Positions 1 to 9,822 are shown, numbered from the stretch's first letter. The stretch: DNA of 64,000 nt from Reinekea marina (GCF_030409715.1 NZ_JAUFQI010000001.1:496001-560000), one strand, 5' to 3'. Made by a program: numbers and translations. The notes: generated by a model from the sequence alone, not told the origin.

Positions 1-722
1 GAATTGGCGGGCCGTCTAAGCATAAAAGGGCGGTTAAGGTTTGGGAGCAACGGCAATATAAAAACTTAGACAGTGACATAGAGTTGGGCACCCGAAATAT
101 TAAAGTAGCCCTAAGGGCGTTGCGAAACTTTGCTCGAACAGGCAGCTCAGTAGAGCTCGACTTAGACGATACTATCCGTTCGACCGCCAAAAATGCCGGC
201 CTCCTCGACGTAAAAATGAGACCAGAGCGGCACAATGCGGTCAAAGTTTTACTGTTATTGGATGTTGGCGGCTCTATGGATTTCCACGTCAAAGAAAGTG
301 AAGAATTATTTTCAGCGTGCCAAAGTGAGTTTAAGCACCTTAAACATTATTACTTCCATAATTTTATCTACGACCATTTGTGGCAAGACAACAAGTTGCA
401 TCGCCAACACCTAACGTCTTTAGTTGATGTTTTACGTACCTACGGAAAAGACTATAAGCTTATCATTGTCGGTGATGCAGCAATGTCACCCTATGAAATT
501 GTCTCGCCGTTTGGCAGTATCGATTTCATGAATGAACGTCCAGGTAGCTACTATTTTAAGCAGTTATTTGAGCATTTTGACAAAGCCATTTGGTTAAACC
601 CGACACCGGAATCTCAATGGAATTACGTACAAAGCATTGGTATTGTCGATAAGCTTATGGATAAGAAAATGTATCCCCTAACTGTCGAGGGCATCACTCA
701 AGGCATTAGGTCGCTCACTTAA
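1..722 (+). CDS. VWA-domain (CoxE-like) protein, 5'-truncated by the window edge
   Basis: The reading frame is open to the left edge (first full codon at base 3), so the gene starts outside the window; a TTG at 84 lies inside the frame and is not a convincing start. The visible C-terminal part holds a von Willebrand A fold: strand [11 protein letters not shown] carries the MIDAS-type loop (DxGGS rather than the canonical DxSxS), followed by alternating helices and strands and the segment [11 protein letters not shown]. This matches the CoxE/COG3825-type VWA proteins that usually pair with a MoxR-type AAA+ ATPase as a metal-dependent chaperone; the ATPase would lie upstream, unseen. It converges on ogt with a 4-base overlap. 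The family is fairly clear; the cellular substrate is unknown. Confidence 0.8.
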   Translation, partial: IGGPSKHKRAVKVWEQRQYKNLDSDIELGTRNIKVALRALRNFARTGSSVELDLDDTIRSTAKNAGLLDVKMRPERHNAVKVLLLLDVGGSMDFHVKESEELFSACQSEFKHLKHYYFHNFIYDHLWQDNKLHRQHLTSLVDVLRTYGKDYKLIIVGDAAMSPYEIVSPFGSIDFMNERPGSYYFKQLFEHFDKAIWLNPTPESQWNYVQSIGIVDKLMDKKMYPLTVEGITQGIRSLT

Positions 723-1204
723 ATATCCAACAAGCAACCTTCGTGTTTTAACAACCAAAGCTTGCGCTCTAACCCGCCAGCATAACCAGTCAGTGTACCG
801 TTTGAGCCTATCACTCGGTGGCATGGAACGATAATGGAGATTGGATTTTTACCGTTTGCCGCCCCAACCGCTCGAACCGCCTTTGGGTTTTGGATCAGGG
901 TGGCGAGTTCGGCATAGCTTGCGGACCGACCGAAAGGGATTTCAGTGAGCGCATGCCAAACCGATTGTTGAAAGGCTGTGCCATTAGCCGCCAACGGTAA
1001 ATTAAACTGAGTAAGAGTGCCGTTAAAATAGCCTTCAAGTTGAGCAACGGTTTCCGACAACACTGGGTGAGTGGAACTGAATTCACCCAACGAATTCGCT
1101 TTCGTGGTGTGTGTTTCAAACCAGGCTCCCGCTAAACCCTGGTCATTGGCAAGCAGTGTAATTTCACCCAAAGGTGAGTTCATAAAACAATGAAAAAGTT
1201 GCAT
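719..1204 (-). CDS. ogt: Methylated-DNA--[protein]-cysteine S-methyltransferase (Ogt type)
   Basis: 161 aa suicide DNA-repair enzyme that moves the O6-alkyl group from guanine to its own cysteine. The active-site motif IVPCHRVIG places the acceptor Cys at about residue 128, followed by [20 protein letters not shown], the usual family C-terminus. Upstream the helix-turn-helix region [14 protein letters not shown]...[13 protein letters not shown] is intact. Length agrees with stand-alone Ogt/Ada C-terminal domains. It lies 14 bases downstream of the Ada-AlkA fusion gene on the same strand, so the two probably form one alkylation-response operon. Name and activity are well supported; whether it is Ogt-like (constitutive) or the separated C-terminal half of Ada cannot be told from sequence alone. 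Confidence 0.93.
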   Translation of the reverse strand: MQLFHCFMNSPLGEITLLANDQGLAGAWFETHTTKANSLGEFSSTHPVLSETVAQLEGYFNGTLTQFNLPLAANGTAFQQSVWHALTEIPFGRSASYAELATLIQNPKAVRAVGAANGKNPISIIVPCHRVIGSNGTLTGYAGGLERKLWLLKHEGCLLDI

Positions 1205-1218
1205 CTTATAATTACCTA

Positions 1219-2601
1219 TTAATCACTTTGTTGTTGCCATAATTGGAATGTTGCATAACTGCCCCAGGGTGAGAGTTGCTTCGCTGTGGGTATGCATTCA
1301 AGTTTTGCGATTGAGTTTTTTATAACCAAATCGGTCTCTAGAAAACAATCTGGGTTGTTAATGCCTCGCAGTTTTACGTAACCGACAGTCCAAGGACCAA
1401 TACCCTTAATCGATAACCAATCGTCAATCTGATCAACACCGTGTTCGGCCACATATTCGCTGAATCTTAGTAACGTTGCTTTTCGGCTTTCAGGCATTTT
1501 TAGAAACGAGAAGTCTGCTTGAGCCAAGACATCGGGTGTTGGAAATAAGTAAGGCGTTTGAGCAAAATTGGGGTGCACCATGTTCAGTTTAATACGGTAC
1601 TTCTCGGTTACGGCATTTAAATTTGAAATGGCGGCTTTGACAGAGACTTGTTGCCCAAGAATTGCTCTCACGCCCGCTTCAAACGGGTTGCCGATACCCG
1701 GTATTCTGATGCCTTTTTGGATAGGCAGACCAAATTGTTGTAAATGCTGTTCGATGGCGTCAGTATCGGCATCAAGATCAAATTGGCGTCGAACATGACT
1801 GATCAGTTTTTGCAGCCCCGCAAAGTGATCAATGCTTACTTCAAACTTTATCAATCTTGGATGGGTGTCGTGCTGCGATAAACGGTACACGCCACTGGCA
1901 CCTTGAATATTAAAGCTTCGTTGATAGCTCGTTTCATCAACAAACTCAATGCCAGCCATGTCACGGCGCTTATAAAAAGCCAGTAAGTGAGAAAAATTTA
2001 GACTTCCTCTAACCGGCAGGTCTAGACAAATAATATTGTTGCCGGTTTTTTTTCTTCGAATGTCACTAGGCGTGAGCTGAAGGTGTTGTTTAAAAGCATC
2101 GTTAAATCGCCGAACGCTACTAAAGCCGCTGCTAAAAGCAATGTCTTGAATACTCAGTTGGCTGCCATGCAACAACTGTTTGGCTAGCATGAGTTGTTGA
2201 TATTGACTGTAAGCTTTAGGAGATAAGCCTAAATATTGTTGAAATAATTTACGTAAGTATCGGTCGCTGATGCCTAAACGTTCGGCAAGTGCCACCAAGC
2301 TTCCTTCGCTAAGCGCACCCTCTTCAATGAGCTGTAAAGCACGCTGAAAGGTTGTTTCTACACCTTTCCAAGCCCAAGAGCCCGGCGCACTTTCTGGGCG
2401 GCATCGTAAACAAGGGCGATACCGAGCCTGAAGCGCTTGGCTGCTGTGCTGGAAATACTCTACATTTTCTTCTTTAGGTAAATTGGCTGGGCATATTGGC
2501 CGACAAAAGATGCCCGTAGACTTTACCGCCACAACGAAGGAGCCATCGTAACGTACATCCCTTGATTTTCTGGCCGCTTCGCACTGGTTTGGCGTTAACA
2601 T
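1219..2601 (-). CDS. Ada-type regulator fused to AlkA DNA-3-methyladenine glycosylase
   Basis: 460 aa fusion. Residues 1-75 form the Ada N-terminal zinc domain with the four cysteines C33, C37, C64 and C67 (FCRPICPA and CLRCRPE), which in Ada repairs methylphosphotriesters and senses damage. Residues about 85-185 are an AraC-type DNA-binding domain ([42 protein letters not shown]). Residues about 195-455 are AlkA: the N-terminal domain, then a HhH-GPD glycosylase with [16 protein letters not shown] and FLETDLVIK, where the Asp is the expected catalytic residue. The O6-methylguanine methyltransferase half of Ada is absent but is encoded next door as ogt. Probable role: alkylation-induced activator and base-excision glycosylase in one chain. 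Confidence 0.92.
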   Translation of the reverse strand: MLTPNQCEAARKSRDVRYDGSFVVAVKSTGIFCRPICPANLPKEENVEYFQHSSQALQARYRPCLRCRPESAPGSWAWKGVETTFQRALQLIEEGALSEGSLVALAERLGISDRYLRKLFQQYLGLSPKAYSQYQQLMLAKQLLHGSQLSIQDIAFSSGFSSVRRFNDAFKQHLQLTPSDIRRKKTGNNIICLDLPVRGSLNFSHLLAFYKRRDMAGIEFVDETSYQRSFNIQGASGVYRLSQHDTHPRLIKFEVSIDHFAGLQKLISHVRRQFDLDADTDAIEQHLQQFGLPIQKGIRIPGIGNPFEAGVRAILGQQVSVKAAISNLNAVTEKYRIKLNMVHPNFAQTPYLFPTPDVLAQADFSFLKMPESRKATLLRFSEYVAEHGVDQIDDWLSIKGIGPWTVGYVKLRGINNPDCFLETDLVIKNSIAKLECIPTAKQLSPWGSYATFQLWQQQSD

Positions 2602-2843
2602 AATGAGTACTCTGTTTTAATCAGACCCTCAGTGTAGTGTTAACTCGTATTGAAACCTAGCCAAAAACGGAACTCGATAGTGGCATCAAGCGAACCATAA
2701 ATAGGACTAGATCACAAAGTTAGAACAATTTTAACTTTTATATCCGAAAAAAACCTGAAACATGAGAATATAACGCTGTTAGAACCTTTCTTTTTGACAA
2801 GTCAGGTCTACGCTTAGTTTGAATACTCTCTGTGGGTTTGTAG

Positions 2844-3824
2844 ATGTCTGCTTGTTACAAAACTATCCTAATTGTTGTGATGGCCTGTTTGTTTTTTGTC
2901 GCCTGCGATTCGAACAAATCTGAAGCTATCCCTATCCGCATAGCGGTGTCTAAAACGCCGTTATCAAGCCCGGTGTATATTGCCCATGAACAAGGGATCT
3001 TTGAGCAATGTGGCCTAGACGTTTCCATTATAGAATACGCAGGCGGCCTGCGCAGCTTCAATGCCTTAGTTAATGATAAAGCAGACTTTGCAACCTCTTC
3101 AGATACGCTGGTGGCTTTCAAGGCTATGGAGCACAAAGATATTTCCCTTATTGCCAGTTTTTCTTCATCGGATCACGATACAAAAGTTCTAGAAAATACC
3201 TCAGCCAATTTAGGGGCAACGTATCGAATAGGTTATTACCCCGATACCGCGTCAGAGTATTTAATGCGCATGTATTTAGCGTTGTCGCCACCCATTTCCA
3301 ATATTGAGCTAGTGCCTCTTACGCCAGAAGAGATGATGAACCAGTGGCAACAAGGCTTGCTGAATAAGGCCGTTATTTGGGAGCCATATGTCTATAAAAT
3401 TGTAGCGAATAACCCCGCTAATACCAAAGTAGTTGATACAAAAGGTTTGTATAAGCTGAGCTTTCAAATGGTGTCTCGATCATCCATATTGGACGCGAAA
3501 CCCAACTCAGATGAGCGAATGATACATGCGATTAATATAGCAACTCACTTCATTGCTCAAAATCCAGAGACCGCCAAAAGAATGATCATGAATCAGCTTT
3601 TCTTAGACGATGAATTCATGGCGTGGGATTGGCCAAACAATCAATTTAAATTAAATATTGGTCGGCAGTTACTGTTGAATGCTCAAGAAAACGCTCGTTG
3701 GCTGAAAAAAGTTTCGGCGGCTCGCCATAGCCTATCAGTCGATGCCTCTCAAATTAGTCGTAAAACCATGAGTATGGACCCGCCAACAATTGAGGACTCA
3801 TTGGCGTATTGTGAGAACCTATGA
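2844..3824 (+). CDS. ABC-type substrate-binding lipoprotein (NMT1/SsuA-like)
   Basis: 326 aa. An N-terminal signal peptide ends in a lipobox (FFVAC, Cys 21), so it should be a lipid-anchored periplasmic protein. The mature part begins IRIAVSKTPLSSPVYIAHEQGIFEQCGLDV and continues with ADFATSSDTLVAF, typical of NMT1/SsuA/TauA-type type-II periplasmic binding proteins. No ABC permease or ATPase is nearby. Instead the stop overlaps the start of a membrane diguanylate cyclase (ATGA, 4 bases), suggesting the binding protein acts as an extracytoplasmic sensor subunit rather than in transport. That sensory role is inference; the ligand is unknown. Confidence 0.75.
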   Translation: MSACYKTILIVVMACLFFVACDSNKSEAIPIRIAVSKTPLSSPVYIAHEQGIFEQCGLDVSIIEYAGGLRSFNALVNDKADFATSSDTLVAFKAMEHKDISLIASFSSSDHDTKVLENTSANLGATYRIGYYPDTASEYLMRMYLALSPPISNIELVPLTPEEMMNQWQQGLLNKAVIWEPYVYKIVANNPANTKVVDTKGLYKLSFQMVSRSSILDAKPNSDERMIHAINIATHFIAQNPETAKRMIMNQLFLDDEFMAWDWPNNQFKLNIGRQLLLNAQENARWLKKVSAARHSLSVDASQISRKTMSMDPPTIEDSLAYCENL

Positions 3825-5104
3825 AGTTAGCGGTTAGACTTAAAATTCTTAGCGTTTTATCTCTCGTTTCTTTGCTACTCGTGTTGGGGTACTTGGTCGC
3901 GAGTAATTATTTATTTTTATCACTAAAGCAAAAACAAAAAACCATGCATCAGGTTAACGTGTTGTTAAGTGAATTAACGGTGAATGCAGACCTTTACCTA
4001 GAAATACGCGATGAAGAATTGCTTAATACACAACGGCTACTCAGTGAGCGAGCAAAAAAAGCGCTATCGGATTTAAGCAGCCACTCTTCAGGGGTACGTC
4101 TGCATATCGACAGCATATGTCGGATAATCGAGAGCAATGAAGCCCTGCTGAATCAGATCAGTTCGAGCTTTAAGTCGATACCAAATATGAATGGCAGTGC
4201 CGCTGTCGTTAGCCATTTAAAAGCAAGGTTATCTAACGCCTATATATCGGCACAAAATGATGCCACTACGCTCAGCGATGAGCTGTGGGTAGAGCAATTG
4301 GGCATCATTCAGCTTTGGGGCATGACCTTGGCATTGCTCATTGTGGTGTCGATTGCCTTTGTCATTTATAGCCACATTAACTTTGCTAATCGGTTTAAAC
4401 GAGCGGTGGCAAAAGTATTAGATGGGTTAGCCAACATTCGCGATGGTGATTTAAAAACGGCCATTAATTTAGAACAAAATGATGAGCTAACCGATATCGC
4501 TCGGCAAATAAATAGCATGGCCAAAAATTTAAACGAGTTAACAGTATCCAAAACCGAACTCGAAGCTCAAATTATGGCACGCACCATAGAGTTACAAGTT
4601 GAAACCCGGACAGACACACTGACGGGTGTTCATAATCGGCGCTCATTAGAGCGGGTCGGCGAGCGTGAACTCAACATGGCATTACGTTATGGTCAGACCC
4701 TCAGTATGTTAATGATCGATCTCGATGGCTTTAAACCTGTAAACGACACTTACGGCCACAGCTTTGGCGACATTGTGCTTATTCAAGCGGCGCAAACCAT
4801 TGCTACTGAACTAAGAGACTCAGACTTTTTAGCCCGATACGGTGGTGAAGAGTTTACGGTGATTCTGCCACATACCGACTTTAGGTCCGCCTATGAAACC
4901 GCCGAGCGCATTCGAAAAGCCTTCGAATGCAAGTTGTTCGGTGATTCAGAACATCGCATACAACAAACCATCAGTGTTGGCATTGCAGAAATGAGCGAAA
5001 GAGAAGCGACCTTGCAAGAGTTGATAGAACTCGCCGATAAACGGCTTTATCAGGCCAAAAATAAGGGTAGGAATAGAAGCTACCCGACGCAACAAGAAAA
5101 CTAA
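3821..5104 (+). CDS. Membrane diguanylate cyclase (HAMP-GGDEF)
   Basis: 427 aa. TM helix at about 7-33, periplasmic helical region to about 160, second TM at 162-183, HAMP linker about 184-236, short coiled coil, then GGDEF domain about 262-420. The active-site loop is GGEEF at 341-345 with the substrate motif DLDGFKPVNDTYGH, so it should make cyclic di-GMP. An inhibitory RxxD site (R332-D335) sits five residues before GGEEF, so product inhibition is expected. Translationally coupled to the upstream binding lipoprotein by an ATGA overlap; together they look like a two-gene periplasmic-ligand-to-c-di-GMP sensor. Confidence 0.93.
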   Translation: MKLAVRLKILSVLSLVSLLLVLGYLVASNYLFLSLKQKQKTMHQVNVLLSELTVNADLYLEIRDEELLNTQRLLSERAKKALSDLSSHSSGVRLHIDSICRIIESNEALLNQISSSFKSIPNMNGSAAVVSHLKARLSNAYISAQNDATTLSDELWVEQLGIIQLWGMTLALLIVVSIAFVIYSHINFANRFKRAVAKVLDGLANIRDGDLKTAINLEQNDELTDIARQINSMAKNLNELTVSKTELEAQIMARTIELQVETRTDTLTGVHNRRSLERVGERELNMALRYGQTLSMLMIDLDGFKPVNDTYGHSFGDIVLIQAAQTIATELRDSDFLARYGGEEFTVILPHTDFRSAYETAERIRKAFECKLFGDSEHRIQQTISVGIAEMSEREATLQELIELADKRLYQAKNKGRNRSYPTQQEN

Positions 5105-5181
5105 TCGACTATTTTTATTAAAAAATAATTGGTATGGTTAAATTAAGCCTTCCTATAATTCTTAGCAAACTTGGTGTAAAA

Positions 5182-5655
5182 ATGAAAACGACCTCCATCA
5201 TAGTGGATGTACAAAATGTGTATTACACCACGCGGCAAGCGTTTCAGAAAAACTTTAACTACAACGCTTTTTGGGCTGAGGCTTTAGAAAATCGTACTTT
5301 GGTGAATGCCAGCGCTTTTGCCATAGACCGAGGTGATGAAAAGCAAAAGCAGTTTCAAAATATACTCCGAGCCATTGGATTTGATGTTCGTCTAAAACCA
5401 TATATTCAACGAGCCGATGGATCATCTAAAGGGGATTGGGATGTGGGTATTGCAGTAGAAGCCTTAGAGCAAGCCCCTCATTGCGATGAAATTATTCTGG
5501 TTTCTGGTGACGGAGATTTCGACATTCTGGCAAAAACTATTCGTGAAAAGCACGGATGTGAAGTAGTGGTGTATGGTGTGAAAGCACTCACGGCTAATGC
5601 CCTAATTAAAGAGGCCAGCCGTTACAGAGAGATAGATGCCAGTTTACTGATGTAA
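5182..5655 (+). CDS. NYN-domain (LabA/PIN-like) protein
   Basis: 157 aa from the ATG at 5182; an in-frame ATG at 5134 would add 16 residues that do not fit the family, whose members start directly with the first beta strand (here KTTSIIVDVQNVYYTT). Neither start has a strong ribosome-binding site. Acidic residues expected of the PIN-like metal site are visible: the first Asp in IVDVQN, SKGDWDVGIAVEAL, and LVSGDGDFDILAKTI. NYN proteins are predicted metal-dependent ribonucleases; the target here is unknown. Single gene, 77 bases after the diguanylate cyclase, convergent with the NUDIX gene. Confidence 0.8.
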   Translation: MKTTSIIVDVQNVYYTTRQAFQKNFNYNAFWAEALENRTLVNASAFAIDRGDEKQKQFQNILRAIGFDVRLKPYIQRADGSSKGDWDVGIAVEALEQAPHCDEIILVSGDGDFDILAKTIREKHGCEVVVYGVKALTANALIKEASRYREIDASLLM

Positions 5656-5671
5656 TGCATGTAAACCTTAA

Positions 5672-6409
5672 TTACAGCAAAAACATTTCTTTGTCGCCGG
5701 GTGGGTAGGGCTCGAATTCATAATCGGCCGTTTTCAATCCAAGCGTGTTTAAGCAGTGAGCCACAATGTGACGGTGAAAACGGCTACTGGTTTCATCATT
5801 AATGAAGGTCTCCGGGTTTACCCAGCAAGCAAAATCGATCTCATCGGTGTCTTGAACATTTATCTCGAAAGTAGAGGGCTTTAAACGACACACAATAAAA
5901 AAATTGCCTTTTTCATACTGGTGTGGGTACTTTGTTACGAACCCGACAATATCAGTAAAGGTGGCTTGTATTCCGGTTTCCTCAAATACTTCGCGTTCGG
6001 CTGCGTGTAAAACTTGCTCACCCATATCAATATAACCGCCCGGCAATTTTAAGCCCACGCCATTCATAATACGCTCTCTCACTAAAAGAACATCGCCATT
6101 TTCACGCTGCACTAGTGTCCCAACGCCAGCCGTATGAGTGGGTGAAAAAGGAGCGTAAGCATTGGGTTGTAATCGGCAAATTAAGGTCAGCGCTTGTTCG
6201 GTGCATAGATGAAAAACAAAACCGGCTCGCGTTAATAACGGTACTAGATGCGCATGCGCTATGGGCAGTGTTACCCAAACCAGTGCTTTGTTTTGGCGGC
6301 GTAAATCATCGAGCAGAGTTTCAATGTCGCTCAAGCCAATACTGAGTTGTTCAATGGTCACTTCTGCGCCATTAAAGGGGTTAAAGTGAATGGTAAAGCG
6401 GTCCAACAT
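5672..6409 (-). CDS. NUDIX hydrolase with N-terminal pre-NUDIX domain
   Basis: 245 aa from the ATG whose first base is 6409; this start has AAGGAG seven bases upstream, so a longer version starting at 6472 is unlikely. The NUDIX box runs from about residue 125 to 147 (GGYIDMGE, then REVFEETGI), complete in G, E, REUxEE and G positions. Residues 1-85 form an extra alpha/beta domain seen in NUDT6-like and some bacterial NUDIX proteins. Substrate cannot be predicted. It stands alone between the NYN gene (convergent) and an outer-membrane protein gene on the same strand. Confidence 0.88.
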   Translation of the reverse strand: MLDRFTIHFNPFNGAEVTIEQLSIGLSDIETLLDDLRRQNKALVWVTLPIAHAHLVPLLTRAGFVFHLCTEQALTLICRLQPNAYAPFSPTHTAGVGTLVQRENGDVLLVRERIMNGVGLKLPGGYIDMGEQVLHAAEREVFEETGIQATFTDIVGFVTKYPHQYEKGNFFIVCRLKPSTFEINVQDTDEIDFACWVNPETFINDETSSRFHRHIVAHCLNTLGLKTADYEFEPYPPGDKEMFLL

Positions 6410-6481
6410 TACAAGGCTCCTTTTTGTGCGGTTATTGTGCCACGAAGCGCGCGGAAACAACATGCACAGCATTAAGCCCCT

Positions 6482-7240
6482 TTAAAACGAGTAGCTGACT
6501 AATGAAAAAACGTTGACATGAAGTTCCTTCAAACCATCCACTTGAGTTTGTTGTGAACGATCGGCCTTTCTAAATGTTACTGAGTTAATGAAGGTTAAAT
6601 TGTCGCTGACTGGGCTAATGGCGAAGAAGTTAACATCTATATCGGTATAAATACCCTCGGTTAAGGGCGTGTTGAGTTTTAAACGGTCGCTTTTAAAGGC
6701 GGCACTGCTGTTGCGTACACTTATTTTACCGATCACGGCTAACGGAATTTTATCACCAAGGAACACAGGTGCGCCCAATGCCACAACATTCATATAGGCA
6801 TCGGAACTTGAAGAAAAGCCTTTATGGTGTTCCAAGCTAAGTGGACCCACGGTTGCGCCTACATTAGCACGAGTGCCGTTGGTAAATTCTGCGCCTGCGT
6901 AAACCCCATATCGAAACCAACCTTGTTGGCCGCTGACACTCAAACTGCTTTGTGGAAAGCCTAGTTGAACTCGCGTCATAATTGGCGCATCAGATTTAGA
7001 TTGCCAGCTAAGACCCGATGTTCCTAATGCCCATTGAGACCACTGGTATTTGAGATCGGGAATAACCATCGCTGTCTTTGAACCGATACTTGCCGCGGGG
7101 AAGAAGCCAGAAGATTGAGCCTGATCTGGGTAGTTGTCTGAAGTTACCAGCCCCAACCCAACAGACCACCCTTCGTTGGCTTGGGCTTGCAAGCCTAGAA
7201 TCAGTGCTAAAAAAGCCACTGAGAGAGATTTAAATTTCAT
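6482..7240 (-). CDS. Outer-membrane protein, MipA/OmpV-like
   Basis: 252 aa with a clear Sec signal peptide (MKFKSLSVAFLALILGLQAQA, cleavage near residue 21). The mature sequence has alternating amphipathic strands rich in aromatic and small residues and ends in SLVSYSF, the terminal aromatic residue expected of an outer-membrane barrel. Segments such as GVYAGAEFTNGTRANVGATVGPLSLEHH resemble the MipA/OmpV family (scaffolding or surface barrels). Monocistronic, 72 bases upstream of the NUDIX gene. The barrel assignment is good; the exact family is less certain. Confidence 0.65.
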   Translation of the reverse strand: MKFKSLSVAFLALILGLQAQANEGWSVGLGLVTSDNYPDQAQSSGFFPAASIGSKTAMVIPDLKYQWSQWALGTSGLSWQSKSDAPIMTRVQLGFPQSSLSVSGQQGWFRYGVYAGAEFTNGTRANVGATVGPLSLEHHKGFSSSSDAYMNVVALGAPVFLGDKIPLAVIGKISVRNSSAAFKSDRLKLNTPLTEGIYTDIDVNFFAISPVSDNLTFINSVTFRKADRSQQTQVDGLKELHVNVFSLVSYSF

Positions 7241-7330
7241 ATCTTCCCTAATAGAGTGCTAATGTGTTGTGAATGGTTTTACGTTCGAAAGCCAAGATTG
7301 GATGACCAAAGTGTACCTTGGAGCTTAAGT

Positions 7331-7567
7331 ATGAAGAAACTAAAGAATGAAAAGGAGCTCGTAAAAAAAGCCATCGCCGAAGGCGTGAAATACGGTGAAA
7401 GCCGTGGGGTGGTGGAGTTTGAACCGACGGATTCAGCGGCCGACAAAATTGAGTATATTTATAGGTTACTCGTGCACGATAAAGTTATTCTACCGTTGCC
7501 GAATGACCAAATTTCGCAGCAATCCATGCGCCACCGATTGGCGATTTGGGCGTCTAAGATGGATTAG
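7331..7567 (+). CDS. DUF5062 family protein
   Basis: 78 aa from the ATG at 7331, preceded by GGAG in TTGGAGCTTAAGT; an upstream in-frame ATG at 7256 gives a 25-residue extension unlike the family. The protein starts MKKLKNEKELVKKAIAEG and contains DKIEYIYRLLVHDKVI and a C-terminal helix RHRLAIWASK, matching the small DUF5062 proteins of marine gammaproteobacteria. It is helical, soluble and of unknown function. Divergent from the outer-membrane protein gene and convergent with the lipoprotein gene. Confidence 0.8.
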   Translation: MKKLKNEKELVKKAIAEGVKYGESRGVVEFEPTDSAADKIEYIYRLLVHDKVILPLPNDQISQQSMRHRLAIWASKMD

Positions 7568-7611
7568 CTGAAATCTGCTATTCAACTGTTTTCGCTTATT
7601 AAAAAATCAAT

Positions 7612-7645
7612 AAAAAGGTTAGCGTTGCATTGGCATTGCTAACCT
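7612..7645 (-). terminator. Rho-independent terminator for the 7660-8553 lipoprotein gene
   Basis: Eight-base perfect stem (AGGTTAGC at 7616-7623 with GCTAACCT at 7638-7645). Read on the minus strand it is followed by TTTTTATTGATTTTTT, so it should end transcription of the lipoprotein gene just upstream of it. Confidence 0.8.
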
Positions 7646-7659
7646 GTGGGAGAAGAGCT

Positions 7660-8553
7660 TTAGTTATCTGTTAAAACCTTAACTTCGCCGTAGGTTTTAT
7701 GACGCCACCAATTTGAAGCTCCGTTCACAATGGCGCTGGTACCTTCCATATCGTCCAAAGATATCCAAGAAAACTTTTTAATATCGGCATAATCATACCC
7801 ATCGGAAAAAAGAATGGATTCCTTAGCAACAACATAAGTCTCTGTTGTGCCGACATTATCACTCAATGCCGTAGTCTTATCTTCTGGAATCCACGCTATG
7901 GCCTTGTCTTCAGTGTTAAAAAAGAATAATTGATAAACGCGAGTGCGTTCGTCTTGTGGTGTATATTCAATACTTATTGCAGTACTTGATTTTGTGTTTT
8001 TGTCGTCTGTTAAAGTGGGCGTCACTAATGTACTGACACCATTTGCCTTGTCGGAACCGTCATACCGCGAAGAATACAAAAATGTTTCATTCACATCAGG
8101 CGTTTCTAAGTTTGGTAGAACAAAATCAAAAGACTTAGTGGCGACATTGCCAGCACTGTCGGTCACAGTCATGGTCCAGCCTTTAAGCTCAATTCTATGC
8201 AAATTGGTTTCGGAAACAGCATTACTAGTTTCATAGCGCTGGGTGCTTTCTTGAATGTAGTTAATGTTGTCCTCGGATTTCAAGATATAGACATCACCTA
8301 ACGTGTTAGTGAAGCGAATATCGACGATATCATCATGACCTTCAGGGTCATCCACATCTAACGTTACCATTCGGCTTATGGAGTAATTTTGGGTTTCACC
8401 AACGGCCAGCAAATAGGAAGGGTGGTATTCTATGGCATCAGCCAATATCCAATTAATGACCGGTGCACCATTGCCTGCACTCCCTCCAGGCTTGCTGCAC
8501 GAAAACAGCACCAAAGCAGCCAAGATGGGAACCCAAAATTTAAGATTTTTCAT
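7660..8553 (-). CDS. Predicted lipoprotein with beta-sandwich-like repeats, function unknown
   Basis: 297 aa. The signal peptide ends in a lipobox (LVLFSC, Cys about 20) followed by a Gly/Ser linker (SKPGGSAGNG). The rest is rich in Thr, Ser, Asp and beta-strand patterns; the first 130 residues (VDDPEGHDDIVDIRF...MTVTDSAGNVATKSF) resemble a cadherin- or Ig-like fold of surface proteins. I do not recognise a specific family. Good ribosome-binding site (AAGGAAGA) before the ATG. It is a single gene with its own terminator; anchoring in the outer membrane is likely but not shown. Confidence 0.75.
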   Translation of the reverse strand: MKNLKFWVPILAALVLFSCSKPGGSAGNGAPVINWILADAIEYHPSYLLAVGETQNYSISRMVTLDVDDPEGHDDIVDIRFTNTLGDVYILKSEDNINYIQESTQRYETSNAVSETNLHRIELKGWTMTVTDSAGNVATKSFDFVLPNLETPDVNETFLYSSRYDGSDKANGVSTLVTPTLTDDKNTKSSTAISIEYTPQDERTRVYQLFFFNTEDKAIAWIPEDKTTALSDNVGTTETYVVAKESILFSDGYDYADIKKFSWISLDDMEGTSAIVNGASNWWRHKTYGEVKVLTDN

Positions 8554-8779
8554 GCAGAGTCTTCCTTTTAAACGGCAAAATTATAATTTTATTAATGAGA
8601 AAACGTTGCTGGATAGATGTAGAGAAGTAGTCAGAAGGTTAATTCAACATCACCAAAACGATCGATTTAGTGCGCTAGATTAATATATAGCTCAAAATTC
8701 TGCCAACAAAACGTCTATTTATCGTCCAAAAATAGGGTGAGTATGCTTTATACGCCGCTATTCGCAGAAAGTTGACGCT

Positions 8780-9682
8780 TTAAGCATCCCAATGGGGTGT
8801 TGTTTGGAAGTGTTGTGCTAAAAAGTCGATTAAGGCACGGGCTCTAAGTGGCAGAAACTTGTTCTTTGGGTACACGCAATAAGCATTAACACTGGGAATA
8901 GTGAATTCGGGTAGCAATTTAACTAATTTACCCTGCTCTACGGCTTGCCACGCCATAAAATTGGGCAGCGCGACAATACCATGCCCTGCAATGGCTAACT
9001 GCATTAAGAAATCGCCATTATTGGCTGACAGTTTGGAATGTAAATTTAAGCGATGTTGCTGTGTGGCGGAATCGAGCAGTGTTACGTGCGCTGTATTCCC
9101 CGTACCATAATGAATAAAATCATGCTGGTGCAAATCATCTGGTTGCGCAGGCTTACCACGAGATTCAATATAACTCGGGCTGGCTAACAGAGCATGATTT
9201 GATTGAAACAGCTTACGTGCTTGTGTGCTCGAGTCTTTTAAATTGGCAATGCGTAAGGCTAAATCGAACCCTTCTTCGATGATGTCTACCTGACGGTCTG
9301 AAAAATCGATATGAATTTTAAGATCAGGGTGCTGCGCCATAAATTGTTCAATAGCTGGGCTAAGGTGCATGATTCCAAAGGTAAGCGGCGCCGCTAGGCG
9401 TAAGGTACCGTTTAAATTTGTTGCATCGTTGGTGGAGCTGGCATTCATCTCATTGACTTGATCAAGCAACTTAAGTGCTTGTCTATAATAGTCTGAACCC
9501 GCCTCTGTTAGGCTAGAAGTACGTGTAGTACGGTTAATCAACCTTCGGCTGAGTCGATCTTCTAAGGCATTTAAACGTCGGCTAACGGCCGATTTAGCAA
9601 TGCCGAGCTGCTCAGCGGCGCGGCCAATGCCTCCGGCTTCTACCACTCTCACAAAAGTCTGAATGTCTTCTAATTGCCCCAT
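8780..9682 (-). CDS. LysR-family transcriptional regulator
   Basis: 300 aa, normal LysR length. N-terminal winged helix-turn-helix: IQTFVRVVEAGGIGRAAEQLGIAKSAVSRRLNALEDRLSRRLINRTTRTSSLTEAG. The remainder is the usual effector-binding domain beginning near residue 90 (GTLRLAAPLTFGIMHLSPAI). It is transcribed divergently from the pirin gene across a 140-bp gap, the usual arrangement for a LysR protein controlling its neighbour. The effector is unknown; a quinone or electrophile is a reasonable guess given pirin and quinone-reductase neighbours. Confidence 0.92.
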   Translation of the reverse strand: MGQLEDIQTFVRVVEAGGIGRAAEQLGIAKSAVSRRLNALEDRLSRRLINRTTRTSSLTEAGSDYYRQALKLLDQVNEMNASSTNDATNLNGTLRLAAPLTFGIMHLSPAIEQFMAQHPDLKIHIDFSDRQVDIIEEGFDLALRIANLKDSSTQARKLFQSNHALLASPSYIESRGKPAQPDDLHQHDFIHYGTGNTAHVTLLDSATQQHRLNLHSKLSANNGDFLMQLAIAGHGIVALPNFMAWQAVEQGKLVKLLPEFTIPSVNAYCVYPKNKFLPLRARALIDFLAQHFQTTPHWDA

Positions 9683-9822
9683 GGTTCAACCCTTTTACGA
9701 ACAACTTTTTATTGTTCTTATTTAGAGAATTATAATTTGCAATTATTGCTGTTTTTCTGGCTAGTGGCAAACGGTAGCATGGGGGAATTGAAACAAACAC
9801 TACGAATCGTAAGGAGGTTGCC

